A DNA stretch of 64,000 nt from Deroplatys truncata. Taxonomy: Eukaryota > Arthropoda > Insecta > Mantodea > Mantidae. Of the stretch, positions 31,927 to 42,389 are shown in pieces. The notes under the pieces are model-generated. The model worked only from the letters and a program-made list of their open reading frames with translations. It had not been told where the DNA came from and did not search any database. How positions within the stretch are numbered: the stretch's first letter is position 1; every line of letters begins with the position of its first letter. The DNA lies in contig CM060985.1 in the NCBI GenBank assembly GCA_030765065.1, positions 175,213,596-175,277,595 of the forward strand. The letters are read 5' to 3'. Made by a program: the position numbers and the translations under genes.

Positions 31927-33704
31927 TAAAAAATCTGATGTGTTACACTCACATGACTTTCTCTACTCTTGTACAATCTATTTTTACAAACGCCTATTCT
32001 CCATATGCTTTATGTTAATCGAGATATCGAGATGTCAATCTTATTGCTAATTTTCTTGTAGATGCAAGGGGAATATGGTAGCTTTTAAGCGATAGTCAAA
32101 TATTTTAACGCTGGTTGCTATGCGGCGCATTCCATTCTCTTTGCAAGTCCAGGACATAAAAAAATCTGATGTGTTACACTCACATGACTTTCTCTACTCT
32201 TGTACAATCTATTTTTACAAACGCCTATTCTCCATATGCTTTATGTTAATCGAGATATCGAGATGTCAATCTTATTGCTAATTTTCTTGTAGATGCAAGG
32301 GGAATATGGTAGCTTTTAAGCGATGGTCAAATATTTTAACGCTGGTTGCTATGTGTCGAATTCCATTCTCTTTGCAAGTCCAGGACATAAAAAAATGAAT
32401 AACGAATTTGAGAAAAAGTATAAGTATTGGAAAATTTAAGGGAATAACAAGCAATATCTCGAAAACGGTTCACTCAACAAAAGAAATGTATATAACATAA
32501 GTTGTGTATTTTAACGAGATCAACATTTTTTGTGTAGTAAAATTTTGTCTATCTCTTATGGTTTACCAGTTATGCAAAAGTCGTTCACAATGAAGAATAC
32601 TTTTGGAGACATTCCCAGAAAATTCGAGATATACATTTCATTTCTCATGGCATTATCTTAAACATATGATATTTTAAACAAAATCGTTAGAGCCATTTTT
32701 GAGAAAATTAAAATTTTCGAAAAATGTTCCATGTAAAGGGTAGTCTGGGGTGGGGGGATTTTCTTGAAAACCTTCGTGTCGCATCTCTGGAAGATACTGA
32801 ACCTAAATACCAAGTTTGGTGTTTATCCGACTGTTCGTTTTTGAGTTATGCTGTTCACACACACACAGACACACACACACAGACACACACACACACAGAC
32901 ACACACACACACAGACACACACACGGACATGTTTCCAAAAATGCTTTTTTTGGATTCAGGAGGTCTCAAAACATGTATTTCCGGTGAAATCTCGGTATCG
33001 AATTTTTGGGTGGAATGCAATACTTCCCCTACTTACTATACGTAGTAGAGAAAGTAAAAAAATGAATAACGAATTTGAGAAAAAGTATAAGTATTGGAAA
33101 ATTTAAGGGAATAACAAGCAATATCTCGAAAACGGTTCACTCAACAAAAGAAATGTATATGACATAAGTTGTGTATTTTAACGAGATCTACATTTTTTGT
33201 GTAGTAACATTTTGTCTATCTCTTATGGTTTACCAGTTATGCAAAAGTCGTTCACAATGAAGAATACTTTTGGAGACATTCCCAGAAAATTCGAGATATA
33301 CATTTCATTTCTTATGACATTATCTTAAACATATGATATTTTAATCAAAATCGTTAGAGCCATTTTTGAGAAAATTAAAATTTTCGAAAAATGTTCCATG
33401 TAAAGGGTAGTCTGGGGTGGGGGGATTTTCTTGAAAACCTTCGTGTCGCATCTCTGGAAGATACTGAAGCTAAATACCAAGTTTGGTGTTTATCCGACTG
33501 TTCGTTTTTGAGTTATGCTGTTCACAGACACACACACACACAGACACACACACACAGACACACACACGGACATGTTTCCAAAAATGCTTTTTTTGGATTC
33601 AGGAGGTCTCAAAACATGTATTTCCGGTGAAATCTCGGTATTGAATTTTTGGGTGGAATGCAATACTTCCCCTACTTACTATACGTAGTAGAGAAAGTAA
33701 AAAC
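31927..33704 (+). repeat. Dominant repeat, outer copy split by an identical family member
   Basis: The outer copy occupies 31927-32165 and 33064-33704 and reads through gacataaaaaaatgaataac once the inner copy is removed. Confidence 0.88.
32166..33054 (+). repeat. Dominant repeat, full-length inner copy (reference copy)
   Basis: 889 bp from CTGATGTGTTACACTCACAT to CGTAGTAGAGAAAG. TAAAAAAAT lies on both sides (32157-32165, 33055-33063). A near-terminal inverted repeat CTTTCTCTACT/AGTAGAGAAAG sits at the right end and about 22 bp inside the left end. A (CACACAGA)n-type microsatellite lies at about 32858-32930. No conserved protein is encoded. Confidence 0.88.
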
Positions 33705-33860
33705 CTAAATCTAACCTAACATCCTGTGAATCAGAAGTCTAAGTTTAAATAAAACAAACTAAACTTAACCTAACCTCCCGTGAATCAGGAATCTAAGCTT
33801 AAAAAACCTAAATCTAACCTAACACCTGTGAATCAGAAGCCTAAGTTTAAATTAAATTAT
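33704..33860 (+). repeat. Tandem array, three units of about 50 bp
   Basis: Each unit has an aaacctaaatctaacctaac-like block, then gtgaatcaggaatc/gaagtc, then taagtttaaat. A fourth unit lies apart at 35190-35240, beyond SINE and LINE sequences. Confidence 0.65.
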
Positions 33861-34117
33861 ATTGGATTGTATTCTGTGAGTTCACTAGCAGCCATAAAGG
33901 CTTGTGAACATAGAACATGTCAAGGAAATGTACAAAAATTACATATAAACATAAATATTACACAGAATATAGAACATTTGAAATAAAATAAGACACATAC
34001 TATATGCGTGTCAAGGAAATGTGCAATATAGTTACATATATACATAAATATTGCATAGTATACAGAGCATTTAAAATAAAAAAGATATATTATATGCAAA
34101 ATGAAACAAATGAAGTG

Positions 34118-34310
34118 TTGGAAAGGTAGAATCAGACGACTGAAAAATTCAATGCCATAGCCGGGATTTGAACCACGGATCTCCCGGTCTCCGTCCGGTT
34201 GCTCTAATCACTGAGCTACCATGGCAACATGCCGGCACGCCATTAAATTCTCCAGCTGACTCGAATTTTCCCGGTAAACCACAAGGAGATCTCAAATTGT
34301 ATTGAGATGT
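34118..34310 (-). repeat. tRNA-derived SINE-like repeat
   Basis: The reverse strand carries GTAGCTCAGTGATTAGAGC and GTGGTTCAAATCCCGGC. A cloverleaf can be drawn for the acceptor and D stems, but the T stem mismatches and position 33 is not T, so a working tRNA is unlikely. Conserved flanks on both sides recur at 37738-37880. Confidence 0.6.
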
Positions 34311-34499
34311 GATACCCCAATGGCGACTTACATTCTTTGTAAGTGCTTCTTTGAAGTGTAATTTTGTACAGAGTCGAATACCTCCTTACCGTTATAAGGT
34401 TAACATACGTATAGGCAAGAACAGTTATTTTAACATTCACTAGGATTTTACCTTTGTTCGTCTCATCATTTTGTTCTATTTGATTTGTAATGCATAGCA

Positions 34500-35187
34500 T
34501 TTACTCTCAGTTCTTAATATACATACATTTAAATAGCTTCATTAATTCTAGAACAGGCATCAAATATGACTGGCAATTGTCATTAATATTTACTAATACT
34601 ACTTACAGAGCTATAGAAGTATTATCATCAGGATAATTTGTCATTCAGATAATCTTGTACAGAATAATATGCTTTTGAGCATAGGTACTCTTTAACAGCA
34701 GTTTTAAAGACATTGAAATTGTCAACTTTTCTCTTTAGATCATTAGGGAGAGCGTTAAATATTTTTATGGGCTCGTAATATACACCTTTCTGGAAACAAG
34801 AAAGCTTTGCACTGGGATGATGGATGTTACGCTTTTGTCTAGTGTTTATCTTATGAATTTCCATTTTTGTAATAAATGTGATTCGATTGCATACATATAA
34901 TTTTAAGATTGAAAATATATACATGCAAGGTAGGGTTAATATCTTCTAAAAAGATGATTGCAAGAGTGTCTGCTATGGGTGCTGGAAATGATTCTTATAA
35001 CCTTCTTTTGCATGAGGAATATTCGTTTACTTTTTACCAAGTTTCCCCAAAATAATATTCCATATTCAATGATAGAGTTAAAATATGCATAGTATACTAA
35101 TTTAAGTGTATCTATAGAACTGGCATTTACCAGTGCTCGGATAGCATAACAGGCAGAACTGAGTTTGGGTAAGATATACGTAATGTA
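34500..35187 (-). mobile_element. LINE 3' fragment, 5'-truncated
   Basis: The minus strand reads LSSACYAIRALVNASSIDTL, KLVYYAYFNSIIEYGILFWG and MQKKVIRIISS, then after a break TRQKRNIHHPSAKLS, FNALPNDLKRKVDNFNVFKT and AVKEYLCSKAYYSVQDYL. This is the thumb and C-terminal tail of a non-LTR reverse transcriptase. The 5' break lies next to a tandem unit at about 35190. Confidence 0.7.
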
Positions 35188-35303
35188 ATAAAAAAAACTA
35201 AACTTAACCTAACCACCCGTGAATCAGGAATCAAAGAGTATTACGAGTATTAACTACAGCTAGTTTTCTTATTTTAAAAGTGATGTAGTCTGCTATAACT
35301 TAC

Positions 35304-35438
35304 GTCATTGAAATACATAGTAGGCACGAAGCTCAGTCTAGGAGTTTTGTCTCCAGCAGCTACCAACAGAAGGTCCCCTTCTTCTGATTCAGCACATGAC
35401 TGAATAGGCCTGAAGTCTATTCCAAGAGAATTGGCGCA
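35304..35438 (-). CDS. GILT-like: GILT-like thiol reductase, C-terminal exon
   Basis: GILT is a secreted or lysosomal thiol reductase of the thioredoxin fold that reduces protein disulphides. This exon is exactly 45 codons. It begins after the acceptor tttgctttcag (35439) with CANSLGIDFRPIQSCAESEE, continues GDLLLVAAGDKTPRLSFVPT and ends MYFND before a consensus donor gtaagt (35298-35303). The Cys pair and the LSFVPT/MYFN text match the distal part of GILT proteins. It is phase 0 at both ends, as are the other two exons. The final exon must lie at lower coordinates or outside the window; I did not find it. Confidence 0.85.
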
Positions 35439-35577
35439 CTGAAAGCAAAATGACGCATAGGAATTAATTGCAGTGTCAGAATTATGCAGCAAGACTACAG
35501 AGGTAGTAATTAAGATGCGCATTTTCATACGAGCGTCTAATTACCATCATTATCAAGTTGCATACGACTGTTTTTTG

Positions 35578-36037
35578 GTCGACCACACCATAATTTCGAA
35601 ACTTTGGGTTTTCACAAAAAGATTTGACCCTATTAATTGTGTGTAATTAAATACTATCAGGTGGCAGCATGATGGCAAGACCTTGAGCGGGTTTACGAGC
35701 ACTGCAACGGATAGCAGTACTATTGAGTCCATGCTGTATTTATTGATTATTTGCAGGTAACGTATATTGTACAACATTGAAACAAAGGAAATGGAATCAG
35801 CTGATTGCAATATTAAAATTGCAATGAACAGGATTTATTTTATTTTAAATACACACATTACATTGTTTATCTACGGAATGGATCCCAGTGGAATACTGCT
35901 TTGAAGGTGTTAGAAGGTGTGGCCGATAGGGGAGCTATGGGTGCTGCTGAGTAAGATCATAATTAGTCGCTAAAGTATTATGGATTCCATGACAGTTCAG
36001 CTACGTCACATTATCAGTGTATTATAGTGTCGTCGAC
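35578..36037 (-). repeat. MITE with GTCGACCACAC-type ends, inverted copy
   Basis: Relative of 15115-15533 in the opposite orientation. The left end GTCGACCACACCATAAT and the right end (reversed) GTCGACGACACTATAAT are inverted. Non-coding. Confidence 0.65.
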
Positions 36038-36451
36038 TTAAAAATAATTTAATTTATTTGGTGCATGCTTATATTTCTAAATTTCTGAAGGTTACTGTGT
36101 TCCTGAAAGCAAGTAATGTGGTATATGTAACAAAAACAATATGTGTTACATTCACTGGACTTTTTCTACTCTTCTAGAAACAGTCTTTTGCTATATAAAA
36201 GAACATATGTGCGAAGAAGGCTTTGACATTTGGTTGAGATTTGCGATTGAGCATAAAATACATGCTACTCCATAAAAAAGTGCATATAAAATAAGACTAA
36301 TGCCGCGGATGTTTCATTCCAAGCAATATAATTATATAGATGGTCACGGTTTAACAACTAAAGACACAGTAAAACAAAGGACAATCTAACGTCAACATAC
36401 TTTAATAACTAGCAATTAATTGTTTTTGCACAATAGCCGAAGTTGGAAACG

Positions 36452-37732
36452 TACGAGGCAGTCCCAGAAGTACCCGACCTGACGTATATATATAGCGGTT
36501 GTTGTTTCAAACAAATGACTATGGTAGAAAGTACCCTTATAAAGCTTAAGTTTGAAGTTTGACGATGCTAAGTTGTTTACTAATTGTTTGGTAGCCATTA
36601 ATAGTAAACTCTCTCAGCGAATTTGTAAACATGGATAAAACTGGCCATCGTTATTTGATACAATACTTTCATTTAAAAGGTCTCAGTTCAACTAATATTA
36701 AAGCTGAGCTAGATTCTACTCTGGGGGAGTCTGCTCCTTCGTTTACAACAGTAACATATTGGGTGGCAGAGTTTAAGCGAGGCCGTACGAGCTGCCAAAA
36801 CGAACATCGCAGTGGTCGACCAAATGAGGTGACCACGCCAGAAATTGTGAAGAAAATCCACAAAATGGCATTGGATGACCGTTGACTGAAAGTGCGCAAG
36901 CTAGCAGACATCGTAGGCATTTCAAAAAGTACTGTACATAGCATACTAATTGAAAATTTAGACATGAGAAACTGTGCTCAAGATGGGTGCCGCGTTTACT
37001 CAAATGGAACAAAAGCAGCGTCTTGAGGTTGTTTCAATCGAGTGTTTGGCGATGTTTCGCTACAATAAATCCGCGTTTTTGCGTCGATTCATAACCATGG
37101 ATGAAACATCGGCCTATCACTTCACACCTGAGACGAAGGTACAGTCAAAACAATGGATCGAAAGGGGAGAATCGGCTCCAAAGAAGGCGAAGACAGCCCC
37201 ATCTGCAGGCAAGGTCATGGCGTCAGTTTTTATGGGAAGAGCGTGGAGTAACTTTCATTGATTAGCTTCAAAAAGGAAAAGCAATCAATGGCGAGTATTG
37301 TGCAAACTTATTGCAGCGTTTGAATAATGAAATCAAGCTTAAACGGCCGCATTTATCAAAAAAGAAAGTTCTGTTTCATCAAGACAATGCACCAGTTCAC
37401 ACATCCATTATCGCCACGGCCAAAAACAAAGAGTTAAAGTTCGAATTGCTTCCTCGTGCACCCTATTCGCCAGACTTATCCCGCTCTGATTATTTTCTGT
37501 TTCCAAAGTTGAAGGAATAGTTTAGTGGTAAAAGATTTGCCAACAGCGAAGAGGTGGAGTCTGCAGTTGATGGCTATTTTCAGAACTCGACGGTTCCCAC
37601 TATAAGCAGGGTATCGAAGCTATTGAACATCGCTGGCAAAAGTGTATCGAGCTGAAAGGAGACTATGTAGAGAAATAAAGATGTTTTTGTGTTTTCTTTG
37701 TTAGGTCAGGTACTTTTGGGACAGCCCTCCTA
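36452..37732 (+). mobile_element. Full-length mariner element
   Basis: Inverted ends of about 30 bp: TACGAGGCAGTCCCAGAAGT at the left and, reversed, TAGGAGGGCTGTCCCAAAAG at the right, both continuing TACCxGACCT and bordered by TA. It lies in the large GILT intron. Confidence 0.92.
36631..37678 (+). pseudogene. Mariner transposase pseudogene, near full length
   Basis: The ATG at 36631 opens MDKTGHRYLIQYFHLKGLSS, then ESAPSFTTVTYWVAEFKRG and SGRPNEV, the normal N-terminal helix-turn-helix. A TGA after MALDDR (36884) replaces Arg. VRKLADIVGISKSTVHSIL follows. A frameshift at about 36970 leads to ITMDETSAYHFTPE (first Asp), another break to VLFHQDNAPVHTS (second Asp) and SRSDYFLFPKL (third Asp, Pro lost before it). 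A stop follows KLKE, and the C-terminus CIELKGDYVEK is still readable. All three catalytic Asp remain, but at least three lesions kill it. Confidence 0.92.
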
Positions 37733-37737
37733 GAATC

Positions 37738-37880
37738 AGACTGAAAATTTCAATGCTATATTTGAATCACGGATCATCCGGTTTCCGTCCAGGTGCTGTA
37801 ACCAACTCAGCTACCACGGCAACATGTTGGCACGACATTAAATTCCCCAATTGACTCGTATTTTTCTCACAGAAGGAGAT
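37738..37880 (-). repeat. tRNA-derived SINE-like repeat, second copy
   Basis: Diverged match to 34118-34310: reversed GTAGCTGAGTTGGTTACAGC and GTGATTCAAATATAGC, plus the shared flank caacatgttggcacgac. It directly follows the mariner end. Confidence 0.55.
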
Positions 37881-38229
37881 TACAAATTCATTTTGAGTAC
37901 ACTGGTGATGAGGGGTTTGTGTGCTGACTCCACGGCGAGCAAAGGTGGATATACAGGTAGACGATTAAGGGCAGTGCATCCAAAAGAATTGCAACAAGAA
38001 GTTGCAAACTTCCAAGAGCATAACAATAATAGAAGAGGCGTCCGAAAAAATCCAGAAAGGACCTACAGACGTTGCCCATAGACGATAAAGATGCGTGACA
38101 AAAACATTCTACAGAAAAATAAGTGCTATTAAGCAATTTGTAACATAAAGAATATCAGACGTTAGCATAGTATATTTGACATATACACCGTTTATGTCCC
38201 GTGACGTTGAAAGAAGCCTCTCGCAGTTG

Positions 38230-39580
38230 TACAGGGTGATTCATGAAGAACTGACACACTTATTTCTTTAATTGTTTCAAAACGAGTTATGCTAACGACA
38301 ACTTATTATACCTCAAATGCAGAGGAATATTGGGAGATTATTTACCTCTCTAGCAAATGTTGAAAATGTCCTCCATCCTGCATAAGACACAACTCAACAC
38401 GTCATTCCATGTTACTGGCCACTCGTTGGAGGACTCTGTTGTCAATAGCTTGAATTTCCTGTGTAATGTTGTGCTTCAGATCGTCCAATGTCTGGGGACG
38501 TGTGGCATAAACCCTGTCTTTTAAGTAACCCCATAGAAAGAAGTCCGGTGATGTCAAATCCGGAGATCTCGGCGGCCACAAGCTTTTGGAAATTAGTCAA
38601 AGAAACTTGCAATTAATGCCATGGATCCATTTGATGTATGGCATGTAACGCCGTCCTGCTGAAAATATCCTTGACTCACCTCTACATCGTCTAGTTGTTC
38701 AGAAACTCAATGAAAACCCGTCGGTACTCTGCAGTGTTCACATTGTTTTAAAAAAATTGGTCTCACTATTCTCTGTGCGGAAATTGCGCACCAAACTCCG
38801 ATTTAACCGGGTGCACAGGTGCTTCATGAATAACATGTGGATTTTCGCTGGGCCAATAGCGTGAGTTATTTGAGTTCACATAGCCGAATAAATGGAACCA
38901 TGCTTCATCTGTGGAACATGTGATGGACAATATGGTAGGATTTTACACAATGAACGCCTGAAACCAACGACAATAATTCAGTCGTGTATCCTTATCTGGT
39001 TCCCGTAACTGATGGACAACCGTAATCCTATACGGCTTTAGGCCTGCACTTTTCACAGCTCTCTGACACATTGAGTAGCTGTACCCTGTCTCCTGCGACA
39101 AACGTCTTAATTATTTTTTGGGTGACTGATCCAGTCGTGCTCTTACGTCAACAACAACCGTGTGAAGCCTAGATGAACGAGTTTTGCCTTTTTTACTCAC
39201 TAGAGATCCAGTTGTTTCCAATTTGTTTACCAGTCCCAGTATTGTGTTTCTTTGGGGAGGATTCCGAACACTAAATTCTCTCTGGTATGCCCTTTGAGTA
39301 GCTGTAATTGAATTTGTAATCCAGTATTGCTTTATAAGGAAAAATCGTTCATTTAAAGTGTACTCCATTTTCACGTTGACTAGAACAAAAGCTCAAAAAT
39401 AGTTGCTGACAATGAAACTAACAATTACGAATAAAACATGAACATCTGTGCATCTAGTGACAGGCAAACGGAACTCCAGAACATTCTGCTTAATTTGGAG
39501 CTAAAGTTGTGGCAGTGAGTGAATTTAGAACAGCATAATCAAGGAAATAAATATGCCAGTTCTTCATAAATCACCCTGTA
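38230..39580 (-). mobile_element. Mariner-superfamily element, DUF4817 type, second copy
   Basis: The ends TACAGGGTGATTCATGAAG and, reversed, TACAGGGTGATTTATGAAG match each other over 24 bp (one mismatch). Sister of 11500-12854. Confidence 0.9.
38341..39368 (-). pseudogene. DUF4817-type transposase pseudogene, heavily shifted
   Basis: The ATG at 39368 opens MEYTLNERFFLIKQYWITNS and an intact DUF4817 helix-turn-helix, ending TRSSRLHTVVVDVRARLDQS before a stop near 39111. Downstream the same blocks as in the sister copy are visible only in changing frames (the FIQxDEAWFHxSGY region near 38880, the QQDGVTCHTSN region near 38650, the DLTSPDFFLWG region near 38540). More decayed than the copy at 11618. 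Confidence 0.88.
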
Positions 39581-40002
39581 TAACTGTTTAAGTGATCGAC
39601 GCCGCCGTTTGAAATTCGAATATTTATGAATGTCTATACCAGTGCAGTGCAATTCGGCTTATGCTGGCTCTGAAACTATGGGTGAATGATAAAAACAAGT
39701 TTCTTCTTCTAACTTTGCTAATGTTTCCCTCATATTTGTATACTGTTTAGACCTTAAAGAAGTATTTATCATTTTCAGACTGCTTTGTGTCAACAAGACA
39801 CTGAGCATACAGCTGTATAACTTCTATACACACGCAACCTGACGACAAAGTGCACAATACCATTACCTTTAGTGATGACATACTCCAATGGTGGCCAACA
39901 ATGTGTAAGTACTTTTAGCCTCCGGGTTGATAATTTAACTTTTAGGTCAATCAGTGGTAAATATTTGTTCTTTCATACAAGCCGTGTATAGAATTGGTTT
40001 GG

Positions 40003-40082
40003 AAAGGTAGAATCAGACTGAAAGATTCAATACAATCCCGGCTATGGCATTTAATTTTTCAGTCTCCTTCTCCCTATTTTAA
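40003..40082. repeat. Fold-back remnant of the tRNA-derived repeat
   Basis: ggtagaatcagactgaaaga is followed by the reverse of the same tail (cggctatggcatttaatttt, then tcagtct). It is a small inverted junction of the family at 34118. Confidence 0.5.
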
Positions 40083-40107
40083 TACGAGGGTTATCCAGAA
40101 ACTAGTG

Positions 40108-40340
40108 TATAGTATAGTGGTTACCATGCTAGCCTTTAGTTCCCGAGGTCGCGGGTTCAAACCCGGCGGAGGACGATGGATTTTTTTAGGACTTAAAAAT
40201 CCTTAGCATGGCTTCCTTCGGAAGGGAAGTAAAGCCGGTGGTCCATAAAAGATCCTCAAGGCTGATAAAGAGGCCTCTGAGCAAAATTACCGCCCAATAT
40301 AGAATGGGAGGTAAGGACCACAGCAGTTAAAGAGCGTCCA
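40108..40340 (+). repeat. tRNA-derived SINE inside a mariner
   Basis: A-box-like TATAGTGGTTACCATGCTAG and B-box-like GGGTTCAAACCCGG, followed by a body shared with 16665-16943 (cttagcatggcttccttcgg, ggaccacagcagttaaagag). It lies between the mariner left end and the transposase start. Confidence 0.75.
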
Positions 40341-40632
40341 GAGATGGCAGCACCATTCGGATAGGAATGCGCAGGAGTAGAGAAGTATGTGGGAATAATG
40401 CAATAGTTTCAGTCTTGTGGTTATCGCACAGTGCTCGGAGCAAATGGTCACTCCAATATTGTCTCCCGCCAACTGCGAGGTTCGTGCAGTCACCCGATTT
40501 TTGCACGTTCAAAAACAATCTCCAGCAGAGATCCGTTGCCAATTGTGCCGCGTGTATGGAACGACAGTATGGTAAGACGATGGTGCAGGCAATTCACTGC
40601 AGAACGAACCAATATTCACGACGAAGACCATA

Positions 40633-40911
40633 GGTTTGTTCCCACACGATTCAGAATCGATTCCGAATTATCTGAGTGTGCGCAGTAGCTAAGTGGCGTT
40701 CCAACACGACAGAGAATCAGTTCAGAACCAATTCTGAATTTCCAGTTTGCTGTTCCAACGTATTTGGGAACTAGTTCGGAACGAGTGAAATCGGTTCGTG
40801 ATTAAGAATAGGAACTGAAAATTCCAGACATGCGCAGATTGTATGGTCTACAGCGCATACTCAGTTAATTCAGAATCGATTCTAATCGCTTGGAACAAAC
40901 CCGACATAGAG
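40633..40911. repeat. Internal palindromic MITE-like unit
   Basis: The first 50 bp (GGTTTGTTCCcacacgattc, agaatcgattccgaattatc) are repeated in inverse at 40860-40911, ending in ggaacaaacc. The unit is about 280 bp with its own long inverted ends, sharing the left terminus of the larger element. Confidence 0.6.
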
Positions 40912-42389
40912 TATTGAAAAAGCGACATACTCTCTGTATTCAGTAGAAAATAAATTTGAATATGTAATTTATTCCTCCATTCGTGTTTATTTCTCAATAC
41001 GGAATAGCAAAGGTGTTTGGTAAGCAGTTGCTCGCCGTTGAGTAGTATGGCGACATACTTGAGGAAAAGAACAAACGTCTAACAAAGCCAGGGAGCAAAA
41101 CAGCGTTCAAAGATAACAAGAATGAGTGATTTAGAAGGTCACAGTGATCTTTTTAATGATGCATCGACTTCCGAAGAAGAGGATTATTTCCATTTAAACA
41201 TTATTCCGTTATTTTGGGACCTTTACCCCTTTTTGGCACCTTTATACCATTTTCCCCCAACCATACCCATAATCCCCTTTTCTCTTTTAAGTTTCATTCC
41301 AATTTATTCTTTAACTTTCAATTAACGTCTCCTCAGCTTGCTGTGTACGTGCGAATAGTAAGTCTACCTCTTTCAGTAAACGCCACGCGGGAATTGAAAG
41401 CACACCCGCAACAATGGAAAATAATTGTGTGTTCGACGAAAACCTCTTTCTCTCACTTTACTGCTATAAAGTAGCCCGCAATAATGCAATTGACAATGAG
41501 TGATTCTATCCCACCAGAATCAGTAGCCTGCTGTTCGTGAATGTGAGTTTGTTGCTGTGAGAGACGTCATCTGTTTGCGTGGAGACGAAGCCTGGGCAGG
41601 CAGAGACGACAATAACCTCAACCGCGCAGTTCCGAGAATTATTAAGACTGGGCTATAATTCACAAAACAATTATATATAAAGAAATAAAAATTTCAGCCC
41701 AATTGAATGGATAGTTTAGAAAATAGCAATTTCAGTTGTGCATCCCCTTAAATAAACCAGCACCTTATTGTGTCTTTTTCACCTTATTTGAGCACCTTTT
41801 CCCTTCCTTTTTTCATCTGAAATTTGCAACTAAAAGTCCTAACCCTGATCATAAGCATACATTGGTACCATGTAGTTTTGTATTATTTGCATTACGTTCG
41901 GAATAGAATTTATGTGGGGTGTCATTGTCTCAGAGTATTGGAGTTTTAAATTAAACATTGTGTTTAGAAGCTTCTGTAGCAGGAAACCTAATGTTAAATT
42001 GGAATTGTGTTAAATTACTTTTTCCGGGTTCTGGTTTAAATATAATATCTATATATTACAATTGTTATTCGCAATAACTCAGTATCAATGGCTTTGAACC
42101 GATAAACGAACGCGATTTATTTTTGCTCGAATATTAGGACTGGAATCAGTATGAAAGTAACGCTGAGTTTGATTTCATTCATCAACGCTGTAAACGTAGA
42201 TATTTGATCGTCTTCAGATTGACCGTGCAACGAAGAAGGCCGTGACAGAACGCGAACGGTTCAAGTAGTGTTCCAACTACACAAAATTCCGAATTAGTTC
42301 TGTGAGCGTACCGGACTGGCGCATGTGCATTAGCATGTGTTGGAATTAGTTCGGAACCCGTTCAGAACCGTATGTTGGAACAAACCTAA
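40633..42389 (+). mobile_element. 1.76-kb element with GGTTTGTTCC ends
   Basis: The ends GGTTTGTTCC and GGAACAAACC are inverted. The mariner frame rejoins if ATA is taken as a 3-bp target duplication. Subterminal GTTCCAAC/GTTGGAAC motifs recur near 40693, 40750, 42268, 42336 and 42373. A 3-bp duplication and this type of end would suit PIF/Harbinger, but no transposase is recognisable. The one longer frame (41122-41325) reads MSDLEGHSDLFNDASTSEEE, then Pro/Ile-rich text, and is unassigned. Confidence 0.65.

Noticed and set aside
32166-33054. Classifying the dominant repeat as a Helitron
   Set aside because: No CTRR 3' end or hairpin is present, and the copies make target duplications, which Helitrons do not.
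33704-33860. Interstitial telomere repeat (TTAGG)n
   Set aside because: Only two adjacent CCTAA units occur per 50-bp motif; the rest of the unit is unrelated.
34140-34225. A tRNA gene on the minus strand
   Set aside because: A and B boxes and an acceptor stem are visible, but the T stem mismatches, the residue before the anticodon is not T, and the flanks recur at 37738 as part of a repeat. Treated as SINE-like.
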